This document shows, in pieces, positions 40,193 to 49,308 of a stretch of 64,000 nt of DNA (the first letter of the stretch is position 1; every line of letters starts with the position of its first letter). A program made the translations under genes and the position numbers. Below the pieces are notes generated by a model. That model did no database searches and was not told the origin of the DNA. It saw only the letters and a list, made by a program, of their open reading frames with translations. This stretch comes from Pectobacterium carotovorum (GTDB lineage Bacteria > Pseudomonadota > Gammaproteobacteria > Enterobacterales > Enterobacteriaceae): NCBI RefSeq assembly GCF_900129615.1, contig NZ_FQWI01000007.1, positions 124,001-188,000 on the forward strand, in the 5' to 3' direction.

Positions 40193-40387
40193 TCAGACAT
40201 TAATCTCCGTCTCAATCACTATCCTTCCGCGCTCAACCATCACCGCTATCGGCATCCCGGCCATAAAGCCTGACTCCTCCAGCCAGCGACCTTTAAGGTT
40301 AATTGCTGACGGCGGGTTGGGCTTGCCATTATGCGGGGCGTATCCCATTGTGTAGTAACGCGCTGTTTTTATTTCTTTATTTACCAT
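40193..40387 (-). CDS. SymE-like protein
   Basis: 64 residues resembling the SymE toxin family: YYTMGYAPHN..., INLKGRWLEESGF and a C-terminal short beta segment (RGRIVIETEINV). SymE of E. coli is a type I toxin with an AbrB-like fold that acts on RNA or the nucleoid. Here it is a short intact gene (start ATG at 40387, AGGTG upstream) on the strand opposite the rhs array. The longer frame reaching 40723 is only an antisense extension over the rhs core. No SymR-like antisense RNA could be identified by eye. Broken copies lie at 39031, 43032 and 45035. Confidence 0.7.
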   Translation of the reverse strand: MVNKEIKTARYYTMGYAPHNGKPNPPSAINLKGRWLEESGFMAGMPIAVMVERGRIVIETEINV

Positions 40388-40411
40388 GACACCTGACTTA
40401 ATCCGCGCTAG

Positions 40412-42442
40412 AGCTACGGTCCCTTTGACCTGCTCACCTCGCGGACGGATGCACAATATCGCACCTGGCGTTACGAGTACGACAAAGAGAGCCAGCAACT
40501 GGTCGCCGTTGTCGCCCCGGACGGCAACCGCTGGCAATGGTGGCTGGATGCCGATGCGCGGGTCATCCGCGAGCGGGATATGGCGGGCACCGACACCCAC
40601 TACACCTATGACGAAGACGGCCACTGCATCGCCATCCGTAATGGCGAAGGCGAAACCCGCCACTTCCTGTATGACGGACGCGGGTTGCTCATCAAAGAAA
40701 CCGCGCCGGACGATACCCTGCATTATCGCTATGACGCCGCAGGCAGGCTAGTCGAAGTCACCTCCGCTACCAGTCATGTCCAACTGGAGTATGACCTCCG
40801 TGACCGTGTGGTGCGGGAATGGCTGAACGGCACCCTGCTCACCCGCCAGTTTGACGATACCGCACGCACCGTAACGCGGACGCTGGCCAAAGAAGATGAG
40901 CGCAATGACGCATTGACCAGCACATTCAGCTATAGCGCGGCGGGTGAACTGCAACAGGTACAGTTGCCGGACGGCGCGGAGCTAACCCTTGTCCATGACG
41001 CCGCCGGGCGGGAAGCCTCCCGTTCAGGCGGGGCGTTTGTCCAGCACCGCGAATATGACGTGATGGGCTGGCTGACGCGCGAAATGAGCGGTCAGCAGCA
41101 GGATGGTCGTTTGCATGCCACACAGACAAGGGAATATCTGTATGACGGCGCAGGTAACCTGGCTGGCGTTCGCCATAACCGTGAAACCCGAGGCTATCGT
41201 CTGGACGCTACCGGACGGGTGCTGTCCGTCCTCAGCGGTGGCGCAGGGCGTGCGGTCGAAACCGACGAAGCTTACCGCTACACCCGCAACGGCCTGCCGC
41301 AGGAGACCGCCCGACTCACCGAGTGGCAGGCGGGCAGGCTGACTCAGCACGATGATACCCACTACCAGTACGACAAAGCCGGACGGCTCATCCGTAAACA
41401 GGTGGTTCAGCCGGGCTACCGCCCGCAGGTGTGGCACTACCGCTGGGACAGCCGTAACCAGCTCCGGGTTGTCGACACCCCGACGGGCGAACGCTGGTTC
41501 TACCGCTACGACCCGTTCGGGCGACGCACTGGCAAACGCTGTGAGCAGACCAGTGAAGACATCCGCTATCTGTGGGACGGCGACCAGATAGCCGACGTGC
41601 GTCACTACCGCAACGGGGTGCTCGTGTCGAGAAGACACTGGGTACACAACGGCTGGGAGCTGCTGGTTCAGCAGCGCCAGAATACCGACGGACGCTGGGA
41701 AACCGACTTTGTCACCAGCAGCCAGAACGGTGAACCGCAGGCTCTGTACCGACCCGACGGTACCCTGCGCTGGCAGGCACCCAAAAGCACCCTCTGGGGT
41801 CAGCGACAAGGCTCCACGGAAGACCCTGCCGACCCGGGCCTTGCCTTTGCCGGACAGTACCGTGACACCGAAAGCGGGCTATGTTATAACCGTTTTCGGT
41901 ACTACGACCCAGCAGGTGGATGTTATGTCTCGCCTGACCCGATAGGGGTGTTGGGTGGGGAAAACAATTACGGGTATGTTCATAACCCGATGTGCTGGGT
42001 TGATCCGTTTGGGTTGGCTGGTTGTAACATACGATACGGTGAGTTGGATCACCTAAGACGCCCAACAGGTGTTAGAGCTCGACTAGATTCTAGTTACATA
42101 AATACAGGTACACATGCTAATCCCTCAATCCAACCTCCTGGATTTATTACAGGAGCTGGCTCTAATCGCGCTCGTGGACATTTGTTAGGTCGGCAGTTGG
42201 GCGGTTCCGGCGATGATGTGCGTAACTTGGTTACTATTCAACATCGGCCAGTGAATACTCCGGATATGAGCAGTATCGAAGGACGTATAAGGAAAGCGTT
42301 AGAACGAGGGGAAATAGTTGATGTGTCGGTCACACCTATATATAAAGGTCCTTCTAGGATACCGGCAGGTATAACAATGAATGCTCAAGGCAGTGGCGGT
42401 TTCTTTGAAAGTGTCACTCTTCTTAATCCTCCTGGAATGTAA
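40412..42442 (+). pseudogene. Orphan Rhs fragment 3 with NS-type nuclease tip
   Basis: The sequence matches the full-length rhs gene from 36075 onward with no indels up to the DPIG-GG region (constant offset 4337), then switches to a different tip. A TAG at 40409 in frame directly precedes the homology, and the first in-frame ATG is at 40580, so it is a promoterless partial copy with up to 676 codons. The tip (about residues 485-620 from 40580) has RARGHLLGRQLGGSGDD and a downstream N-x-P-x-M segment, the ββα-metal motif of DNA/RNA non-specific endonucleases (Endonuclea_NS_2 type). It is followed 3 bases later by its immunity gene. Confidence 0.85.
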
Positions 42443-42445
42443 ATC

Positions 42446-42976
42446 ATGGCCATACCTAAATTAAATAGCATTTTAGTTCCACCTGATTTTCCCTATGAGT
42501 CTGGGAGCGTTGATACTTGGCCTTCTATAGATGAAGGTACTACGTTTCCTAATGATTACGTTGGCTTTATCAGTAACTATGGTACGGGGAGAATTGCTAA
42601 TTTCATTGCAATATTCAATCCATTTACTCAAAATAATGATCTTAATTTTTTTGAGCAAAAGAAATTAATCATTGATGACTTTAATTATCTTAATAATGAA
42701 GATCCAGACTATTTCAAGTATAATCTTTACCCAGAAAAGAATGGGCTTTTACCAATAGGTGTAACAGATAATGGTGATTATATATTTTGGGTCGTTTCCG
42801 ATCTAAATAATAGCGATGCATGGGGGACTGCAATAGTTGCATCTAGATCACCAGATATAGAATATTTTGATGAAAATATAACTTCGTTATTATCTGGTGT
42901 TTTATCGAGAAAAATAAAAGCAGACTCATTTCCTAATAACTTCCCTCCTGATAATATCATTTTTGAGAAATTCTAG
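42446..42976 (+). CDS. Probable SUKH (SMI1/KNR4)-type immunity protein
   Basis: 176 residues; the order of features (LPxDYxxF-type segment PNDYVGFISNYGTG, then LLPIGVTDNGDYIFW) is typical of SMI1/KNR4 SUKH immunity proteins, which neutralise nuclease toxins. It starts 3 bases after the stop of the nuclease-tipped fragment. Intact, AT-rich, cytoplasmic. Confidence 0.75.
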   Translation: MAIPKLNSILVPPDFPYESGSVDTWPSIDEGTTFPNDYVGFISNYGTGRIANFIAIFNPFTQNNDLNFFEQKKLIIDDFNYLNNEDPDYFKYNLYPEKNGLLPIGVTDNGDYIFWVVSDLNNSDAWGTAIVASRSPDIEYFDENITSLLSGVLSRKIKADSFPNNFPPDNIIFEKF

Positions 42977-42983
42977 AGAATAA

Positions 42984-43020
42984 AGCCGGAAGCGATCGTA
43001 AAGATCCTTCCGGCTTTTTA
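42984..43020 (+). terminator. Module hairpin, fourth copy
   Basis: gccggaag / cttccggc stem followed by a T-run, directly after the SUKH-type immunity gene. Confidence 0.88.
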
Positions 43021-43031
43021 TTATCCGCCGC

Positions 43032-43187
43032 CTACAGATTAATCTCAGTCTCAATCACTATCCTTCCCCGCTCCACCGTCACGGTGATCGGCATCCCGGT
43101 CATAAAACCCGACTCTTCCAGCCAGCGGCCTTTAAGGTTAATCGCTGACGGCGGGTTGGGCTTGCCGTTATGCGGGGCGTATCCCAA
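43032..43187 (-). pseudogene. symE-like remnant, 5' truncated
   Basis: The frame from the TAG at 43032 reads clearly as the last 51 or so codons of the symE-like gene (GYAPHN, INLKGRWLEESGF, IVIETEINL) without interruption, but the N-terminal end is replaced by the spacer repeat, so no normal start remains. Confidence 0.75.
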
Positions 43188-43199
43188 GGCATTGCTTAG

Positions 43200-43312
43200 T
43201 ATCACAACCACTAATGTAATGAATTCAACCCGCTGATACTATAAGAAACTACAAACTGGCTATGTCATAGCAGGCTGTAGCCTGTCTGCCAAATTACAAC
43301 CCGCAGTAATAC
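43200..43312. repeat. Spacer repeat, copy 2 (partner at 39165-39280)
   Basis: Same block as at 39165-39280, again between a symE remnant and an rhs fragment. Confidence 0.75.
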
Positions 43313-43351
43313 TCACTATCGGTACGACAGAGTCGGACGACTGGTGAGTAG

Positions 43352-44125
43352 GTACACAACGGCTGGGAGTTGTTGGTTCAGCAGCGGCAGAATACTGACG
43401 GACGCTGGGAAACCGATTTTGTCACCAGCAGCCAGAACGGTGAACCGCAGGCCCTGTACCGGCCCGACGGTACCCTGCGCTGGCAGGCACCCAAAAGCAC
43501 CCTCTGGGGTCAGCGACAAGGCTCCACGGAAGACCCTGCCGACCCGGGCCTTGCCTTTGCCGGACAGTACCGTGACACCGAAAGCGGGCTATGTTATAAC
43601 CGTTTTCGGTACTACGACCCAGCCGGTGGATGTTATGTCTCGCCTGACCCGATAGGGATAGCGGGGGGTGAGAATAACTACGGGTATGTACCAAACCCTG
43701 TCTGTTGGGTTGATCCGTTTGGGTTGGCAAAGTGCCCGACGTTAACTCATGGCGCTAACGGGGAAATATTGTCAGCCAAAGCCAGTGTATCGAAAGCCGA
43801 ACTTAAAACGGGTACTGCAACGAATCAAAGCTCCAGAGACTATGCCCGTTCATTAGGTAATCAAACCGATGATGCAGGGCACATATTAGGTAATGTTCTT
43901 GGTGGTCAAGGCGGTAAAGGAAACGTGTTCCCGCAATTACCTGGTATTAACCGTGGCGAATATCGAACATTCGAGAACGAAGTCAGAAAGTATATTAACA
44001 AAAATGGGACTGTAGATATTGACTGGTCATTTGTATATAACAATGGAGGTACAAGACCAACTGAAATTATTTACAAAGTATCCCAAAATGGGAAAACTGT
44101 TCTTTACTCTGTATTTGGGAATTAA
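43352..44125 (+). pseudogene. Orphan Rhs fragment 4 with second NS-type nuclease tip
   Basis: Matches the full-length rhs gene from 37305 to the DPIG-GG region, then has a different tip. An in-frame TAG (43349) directly precedes the homology; the first possible start is a TTG at 43370, so it is probably silent. The tip contains DDAGHILGNVLGGQGGKGN and a following ENEVRKYI helix, again the pattern of a DNA/RNA non-specific endonuclease, but distinct from tip 3. Its immunity gene begins 2 bases after its stop. Confidence 0.8.
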
Positions 44126-44127
44126 AT

Positions 44128-44517
44128 ATGAATGCAAAAGAAACATTGATTGCCTTTATGAAAGATATGAATAACTGGGAGAATAGTTATCGTGATGCTT
44201 TCATGGCCAATCATGGTGTGAATAAAGAGCCTTATTTGATTGAATTAAATGATATTTTTAATAAATGGTGCACTGTTAAAGAAAGAAAACAGGGGCGTCA
44301 AGTATCAATGAAGGTTAGCTTTCCACCCGACTATGATCCTGAAAATGATGAAATCATAGATGAGAATATTGTAAAAAACAAAGCATCTATTGTTGTGCAA
44401 AAGCATACTGGATTTGAAAATAGATATCGCTATACATTGCAATTTAAAAATAATGAATGGCGTATAGATAAAAAAGAATGGCTTGATGATGATAAATGGA
44501 AACAAGCCTATCTTTAA
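44128..44517 (+). CDS. Probable NTF2-fold immunity protein
   Basis: 129 residues; the C-terminal half (RYRYTLQFKNNEWRIDKKEW) and overall shape resemble NTF2-fold immunity proteins found next to Rhs nuclease tips. It starts 2 bases after orphan tip 4. Intact and AT-rich. Confidence 0.65.
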   Translation: MNAKETLIAFMKDMNNWENSYRDAFMANHGVNKEPYLIELNDIFNKWCTVKERKQGRQVSMKVSFPPDYDPENDEIIDENIVKNKASIVVQKHTGFENRYRYTLQFKNNEWRIDKKEWLDDDKWKQAYL

Positions 44518-44523
44518 TAAAAA

Positions 44524-44562
44524 ACCGGAAGCGACCCCAAAGATCCTTCCGGCTATTTTTTT
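44524..44562 (+). terminator. Module hairpin, fifth copy
   Basis: ccggaag / cttccgg stem followed by a run of seven T residues, directly after the NTF2-type immunity gene. Confidence 0.88.
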
Positions 44563-44582
44563 ACCTGCTGTTTATTCCGAGC

Positions 44583-44648
44583 GGTGTCAAAATAGGTGGA
44601 TATTTAGATGGCAATGGGAATATCAATACTGCATTCCCAATAATGTAG
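44583..44648 (+). pseudogene. C-terminal scar of a lost toxin (EndoU-like end)
   Basis: 21 codons ending in TAG read GVKIGGYLDGNGNINTAFP plus two residues. This looks like the last strands of a bacterial EndoU-type RNase toxin. No rhs core or rest of the toxin precedes it; the sequence joins directly to the previous module's hairpin region. The immunity gene follows 8 bases later. Confidence 0.5.
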
Positions 44649-44656
44649 GGACTTAA

Positions 44657-44974
44657 ATGAAATTCTTTATAACCGAGGATGGATATCCTTCTTTAGATAT
44701 TAGTAATGACTATCATGTGCTAGCTGATTTTTTGAAGGATGATATTCAGAGAAGTTTATATGGTGTTGATGAATATATCCAGGCTTGTGATTCAGTGAGA
44801 AATGGAAGCCTTCCCTTATGGGAGGGAACAGGGAACTCTCATACATTGACGATTAAGCCAGTTGGTGTTGAGATCTTCAATGAGTATACAGAAGAAAGTA
44901 TAAATATATTGAGTATTGAGGAGTTTGAAAACTATCTTAAGAAGTGGAAAGAACTTCTTTTGATTGAGAAATAA
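44657..44974 (+). CDS. Orphan immunity protein (YacL-like shape)
   Basis: 105-residue acidic protein. The layout, with a WEGTGN segment, a GVEIFNE segment and a C-terminal SIEEFENYLKKW helix, resembles YacL-like and CdiI-type immunity proteins. Its toxin survives only as the short scar before it, so it would serve purely as protection. Intact. Confidence 0.6.
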   Translation: MKFFITEDGYPSLDISNDYHVLADFLKDDIQRSLYGVDEYIQACDSVRNGSLPLWEGTGNSHTLTIKPVGVEIFNEYTEESINILSIEEFENYLKKWKELLLIEK

Positions 44975-44978
44975 GAAT

Positions 44979-45018
44979 AGCCGGAAAAGATCCCAACGAT
45001 CCTTCCGGCTTTATTTTT
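44979..45018 (+). terminator. Module hairpin, sixth copy
   Basis: agccggaa ... ccttccggct stem with a T-rich tail, directly after the orphan immunity gene. Confidence 0.85.
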
Positions 45019-45034
45019 TGCTGGTTAGCTGCTA

Positions 45035-45160
45035 CAAATTACTCTCGGTCTCAATCACCAGAGTCCTTCACGCTCAACGGTAATGGTTATCGGCATCTAG
45101 GTCATAAACGACCTTCACGGCTGATGGCGGGTTTGTCTTGCCGTTATTCACGTACAGCGC
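45035..45160 (-). pseudogene. symE-like remnant, strongly decayed
   Basis: Base-level similarity to the intact symE-like gene over its C-terminal half, with several gaps. Same position relative to the module hairpin as the other copies. Confidence 0.5.
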
Positions 45161-45417
45161 CTCTCCGAAAATTCTGGTGGACGAATTGCATCTTCCCAAA
45201 CACACGGAGAAGCCATCTCTTGTTTCAATCGTTGTTCTTCATGCTTTAAAATCGGTACCAATAGCCGAAACCGTAATATAACAAGCTAATTTTAAAATAA
45301 TATTTTAATGATAGGATACCCGCAGGCAGTGATGTTCTTGCTGGCGGTAGCCTGTACGCATTCTAATCTCACGCCTGAAAAATCCTCACTTAGTTAGCTA
45401 TCTCTGGGGCGGGACAT
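45161..45417. other. Gene-free stretch inside the Rhs array
   Basis: About 260 AT-rich bases between the symE remnant and the next rhs fragment. A short ctggcggtagcctgt piece recalls the spacer repeat of the earlier modules; otherwise nothing was recognised. Confidence 0.3.
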
Positions 45418-45828
45418 CACCGGGCGCGTGCTGTCCGTCCTGAGCGGTGGTGCAGGGCGTGCGGTCGAAACCGACGAAGCCTATCGCTATACCCGTAACA
45501 GCCTGCCGCAGGATACCGCACGACTCACCGAATGGCAGGCGGGCAGGCTGACTCAGCACGACGACACACATTACCAGTACGACAAAGCCGGGCGGCTCAT
45601 CCGTAAACAGGTGGTTCAGCCGGGCTACCGACCGCAGGTCTGGCACTACCGCTGGGACAACCGTAACCAGCTCAGAGTCGTAGGCACCCCAACGGGCGAA
45701 CGCTGACTTGTAAGTCTCCCGATAAGCCTAAAAATTCTGATGTACCTAGAGTAAAATTACCTGATGAGGGCGTTCCAAACAAACCCCAAATAGTAAAAAA
45801 AGTGCCAAAAGGAAAATGTAAGTCATGA
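45418..45828 (+). pseudogene. Orphan Rhs fragment 5 and C-terminal toxin scar
   Basis: 45418-45703 matches the full-length rhs core from about 36872 and breaks off at TGA in the TPTGER segment. From 45706 a different frame stays open for 40 codons (Lys/Pro rich, ending GKCKS) and stops at a TGA that overlaps the immunity ATG. This looks like the tail of a toxin whose body was deleted, joined to the core out of frame. Confidence 0.6.
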
Positions 45829-46304
45829 TAAATGAATTAAGAAAAAAATGGCTTGAAAATAAACTACCAGGACTAGATTTAGTTATTTTTGAATCTGGAA
45901 AAGTACAATACATAGATATCGATTTTATTGAAAACAACGCATTATCACACTCTTTTAATAAAGAATATTTTATCTCATATGGCGAGATTTCGACCTTCAA
46001 AGAAATTGCTAATACTCACGATGAAATATGGTCTGAAATTCAGATAAACAATAAATTATCAGTAGATAAAGAAAATATATTTCTGTGTGGGGAAGGAGAA
46101 ATGGGAAATGAAGGGTTCATTATTAAAACAGATATAAACAACAATATAAAAATGGTCTTTTGTTCAACAACATCTAACCCATTCATAGAAATAATAAAGA
46201 TACAAGATAACATTTATTTTAAGTCAACTGCGAATTTTCATGTTGTTGTTGATTTGTTCTCTAACGATATCACAATTTGCAATGAGGATATTTTACAGCG
46301 ATAA
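45825..46304 (+). CDS. Probable orphan immunity protein
   Basis: 159-residue AT-rich acidic protein of no recognised family. Its ATG overlaps the stop of the toxin scar (ATGA), the coupling expected for a toxin/immunity pair. Last unit of the array before dppF. Confidence 0.55.
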   Translation: MINELRKKWLENKLPGLDLVIFESGKVQYIDIDFIENNALSHSFNKEYFISYGEISTFKEIANTHDEIWSEIQINNKLSVDKENIFLCGEGEMGNEGFIIKTDINNNIKMVFCSTTSNPFIEIIKIQDNIYFKSTANFHVVVDLFSNDITICNEDILQR

Positions 46305-46334
46305 ATGATATAAAATCATGTTCAGTCAGGTAAA

Positions 46335-46383
46335 ACCCACTTCCCACTCACCCACGCCCTTGAAAAGCAGCGTAGGTGAGTTG
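46335..46383 (-). terminator. Probable terminator of the dpp operon
   Basis: An imperfect inverted repeat (actcacc ... ggtgagt, with inner pairing) lies just downstream of dppF, with ttttacc after it on the minus strand. Confidence 0.55.
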
Positions 46384-46391
46384 AAGGCAAA

Positions 46392-47402
46392 CTAGGCTAC
46401 AGCTGTACCCTGTTCGTCCTGATCGACAGCGAAGCAGGCGACCTGCTGCTCACCGTAGGTTTTAAGCTGCGGCTGAAACTGGGTGCAGGTGCTGAAGCAG
46501 CGCTGACAACGGGCATTGAACGCACAGCCCGGCGGCGGATTCAGTGGGCTAGGCAACTCCCCCGTCAGCTTGATGCGCTCGCGGCGTAAATCTGGGTTCA
46601 GGCGCGGCGTCGCGGAAAGTAACGCTTGCGTATACGGGTGACGCGGGTTGTTGAAAATGGCATCTTTACTGCCCTTCTCCACACAGCGGCCCAGATACAT
46701 CACCATCACTTCATCAGCGATATGTTCGACAACGGACAGATCGTGCGAGATGAAGACGTAAGACAGCCCCAGATCTTGCTGCAAGTCCATCATCAGGTTC
46801 AGCACCTGTGCGCGAACCGACACGTCCAGCGCCGAAACCGGTTCATCAGCAATCACCACGTCTGGGTCCAGCATCAACCCACGGGCGATAGCGATACGCT
46901 GACGCTGGCCGCCGGAGAACATATGCGGATAGCGATCATAATGTTCCGTTTTCAGCCCCACTTTCGCCATCATCGCCAACGCTTTTTCACGACGCTCAGC
47001 TTTTGACAACTCAGTGTTGATCTGGAGCGGCTCTTCCAGGATCTGACCGACTTTCTTACGTGGATTGAGCGATCCATAAGGATTCTGGAAAACGATCTGG
47101 ATCTTCTGCCGACGCAGTTTCTGTGCCTCAGGATCGTGCTTCAGCAGATCCTGCCCCTGATAGTACAGCTCGCCATCAGACGGGGTTTCAATCATCGTCA
47201 GCAGACGGCCTAGCGTGGATTTTCCACAGCCGGACTCTCCGACCACCGCCAGCGTTTTACCGCGTTCCAGCGTAAAGGATACGCCGTCCAGCGCTTTCAC
47301 CATCCGCTCTGGCGCGAAAAAGCCCTTTTTCACTGGATAGTGTTTCTTCAAATCAATCGCATGCAGCAAATACGGCTGCGATGTTGCGTTCAGTTCACTC
47401 AT
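46392..47402 (-). CDS. dppF: Dipeptide ABC transporter ATP-binding protein DppF
   Basis: 336-residue ABC ATPase of the oligopeptide/dipeptide type. Walker [10 protein letters not shown], signature SGGQRQR and Walker B VVIADEP are present, plus the C-terminal oligopeptide-transporter extension with a Cys cluster ([10 protein letters not shown]) that probably binds an Fe-S centre. It pairs with DppD. Its ATG overlaps the dppD stop by 4 bases. Confidence 0.95.
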   Translation of the reverse strand: MSELNATSQPYLLHAIDLKKHYPVKKGFFAPERMVKALDGVSFTLERGKTLAVVGESGCGKSTLGRLLTMIETPSDGELYYQGQDLLKHDPEAQKLRRQKIQIVFQNPYGSLNPRKKVGQILEEPLQINTELSKAERREKALAMMAKVGLKTEHYDRYPHMFSGGQRQRIAIARGLMLDPDVVIADEPVSALDVSVRAQVLNLMMDLQQDLGLSYVFISHDLSVVEHIADEVMVMYLGRCVEKGSKDAIFNNPRHPYTQALLSATPRLNPDLRRERIKLTGELPSPLNPPPGCAFNARCQRCFSTCTQFQPQLKTYGEQQVACFAVDQDEQGTAVA

Positions 47403-48379
47403 AGGGTTGGTCTCCCCGCATCATCGAGCGGTGTATGACATTTCACCTGACGACCAGGAATATCGCGCAGTGCAGGTTCTTCCTGACGGCAGCGGTCCTG
47501 CGCATAGGGGCAGCGCGGGTTTAACAGACAGCCGTTCGGGCGGTCATATTTACCCGGTACCACACCCGGCAACGATGCCAATCGGGATTTATCCGCCGCA
47601 AACTCCGGCAGCGCACGCAGCAGCGCCTGGGTATACGGATGACGCGGCGCACTGAAAATATCCGCCGCTTTGCCTGATTCCACCACCTGCCCGGCATACA
47701 TCACGATGATGTGGTGTGCCGCTTCGGCCACCAGCGCCAAATCGTGCGTAATCAGGATCAGCGCCATGTTCTCGCGCTGCTGCAATTCGAGCAGCAGTTC
47801 GATGATCTGCGCCTGAATGGTCACGTCGAGCGCCGTCGTTGGCTCATCGGCAATCAGCAGCTTCGGCCGGCAGGCAATCGCCATCGCGATCATCACGCGC
47901 TGGCTCATCCCGCCGGAAAGCTGGTGCGGATACACATCAAGACGCGAACCTGGATCGGGAATCCCAACCAGCGTCAGCAGGTCAATCGCACGCTGACGAC
48001 GGGTTTTACGGTTACCGCCCTGATGTACCTTGATGGCTTCCATGATCTGGTAGCCCACGGTGTAGCACGGGTTCAGGCTGGTCATCGGGTCCTGGAAAAT
48101 CATCGCGACTTCAGAACCCACCAGATTACGCCGTTCTTTCTCAGAAATTTTTGTTAAATCACGCTGGTTAAATTCCAGCTTGTCGGCCATCACTTTGCCG
48201 GGGTAATCAATCAGCCCCATAATCGCCAGCGAACTGACGGACTTACCGGAGCCGGATTCCCCGACGATACCGACGACCTGACCTTGTTCAACCTGATAGC
48301 TGATACGATCGACCGCACGAAACGGCAGATCCTCATCACCAAAGTGAACAGACAGTTTATCTACATTGAGCAACGCCAT
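47399..48379 (-). CDS. dppD: Dipeptide ABC transporter ATP-binding protein DppD
   Basis: About 326 residues with Walker [10 protein letters not shown], signature SGGMSQR, Walker B LLIADEP and the C-terminal CPYAQDRC cysteine region. The ATG at 48379 has GAGGTAGAG upstream; the frame is open further but overlaps dppC. Energises uptake of di- and tripeptides with DppF. Confidence 0.95.
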   Translation of the reverse strand: MALLNVDKLSVHFGDEDLPFRAVDRISYQVEQGQVVGIVGESGSGKSVSSLAIMGLIDYPGKVMADKLEFNQRDLTKISEKERRNLVGSEVAMIFQDPMTSLNPCYTVGYQIMEAIKVHQGGNRKTRRQRAIDLLTLVGIPDPGSRLDVYPHQLSGGMSQRVMIAMAIACRPKLLIADEPTTALDVTIQAQIIELLLELQQRENMALILITHDLALVAEAAHHIIVMYAGQVVESGKAADIFSAPRHPYTQALLRALPEFAADKSRLASLPGVVPGKYDRPNGCLLNPRCPYAQDRCRQEEPALRDIPGRQVKCHTPLDDAGRPTL

Positions 48380-48392
48380 CTCTCTACCTCTA

Positions 48393-49295
48393 CTACTGCT
48401 TGAGTTTGGGGTCGAGAGCGTCACGCAAGCCGTCCCCCATCAGGTTAAACGCCAATACCGTCAGTAAGATTGCCAGACCGGGGAACGTCACCACCCACCA
48501 GGCGCTTTGCGCAAACTGCAAAACGTCCGACAGCATGGTGCCCCACTCTGGCGTTGGCGGCTGTGCGCCCATACCGAGGAAACCCAAAGCAGCCATATCA
48601 AGAATGGCGTTAGAAAAGCCGAGAGAAGCCTGCACAATCAGCGGTGCCAGACAGTTAGGAAGAATGTTGACGAACATCTGGCGTGCCGAACTCGCTCCCG
48701 CCACGCGTGAAGCCGTGACGTAATCGCGGTTGACTTCCACCAACACCGCCGCACGGGTCAAACGGACATAGTGCGGCAATGCCACGAAGGTCAGCGCCAG
48801 CGAGGCATTCACAATCGAAGGCCCGAAGACGGCCACCAGCACCAGCGCCAGCAGCAGGCTTGGCAGTGCCAGCATGATATCGACGATACGCATGATGAGC
48901 GCATCGACCACACCGCCGAAATATCCGGCCAGCAGGCCGAAGATCACTCCCAGCACCAGCGACAACGCGACGACCAGACAGCCAACCAGCAGCGAGAGAC
49001 GAGCGCCGTACATCAGACGGGACAGGACATCACGTCCGACGTCGTCCGTCCCCAGAATAAACTGCCAGCTTCCACCTTCTTGCCAGACAGGTGGACGAAG
49101 CAGCGCATCGCGGAACTGCTCGGCGGGCGCATGCGGTGCCAATACGTTGGCACCAATGGCGATAATCAGCATCAGCACGACATACACCATGCCAACGACC
49201 GCCCCTTTGTTACGTTTAAAATAGTGCCAGAATTCCTGTAGCGGGGTCATCGGCTTAGGTGCGCTATTTACAACAGGTTCAGTGACGTGTGTCAT
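48393..49295 (-). CDS. dppC: Dipeptide ABC transporter permease DppC
   Basis: 300-residue inner-membrane permease with six helices and the binding-protein-dependent transport EAA-type loop ([16 protein letters not shown]). The chosen ATG (49295) starts MTHVTEP and follows dppB by 13 bases; an upstream in-frame start would overlap dppB. Confidence 0.94.
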   Translation of the reverse strand: MTHVTEPVVNSAPKPMTPLQEFWHYFKRNKGAVVGMVYVVLMLIIAIGANVLAPHAPAEQFRDALLRPPVWQEGGSWQFILGTDDVGRDVLSRLMYGARLSLLVGCLVVALSLVLGVIFGLLAGYFGGVVDALIMRIVDIMLALPSLLLALVLVAVFGPSIVNASLALTFVALPHYVRLTRAAVLVEVNRDYVTASRVAGASSARQMFVNILPNCLAPLIVQASLGFSNAILDMAALGFLGMGAQPPTPEWGTMLSDVLQFAQSAWWVVTFPGLAILLTVLAFNLMGDGLRDALDPKLKQ

Positions 49296-49308
49296 CTTAG
49301 CCTTCCCC

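Noticed and set aside
40388-40723. N-terminal extension of the symE-like frame over the rhs core
   Set aside because: It is antisense to the orphan rhs fragment; only the part after the ATG at 40387 resembles SymE.
40412-42442. Second functional Rhs effector gene
   Set aside because: It lacks the PAAR domain, N-terminal membrane segments and a proper start; it is a partial copy of the upstream gene.
38974-45018. Regularly recurring hairpins as a CRISPR array
   Set aside because: Spacing is irregular (hundreds to thousands of bases) and the DNA between them is coding; these are terminators of toxin/immunity modules.
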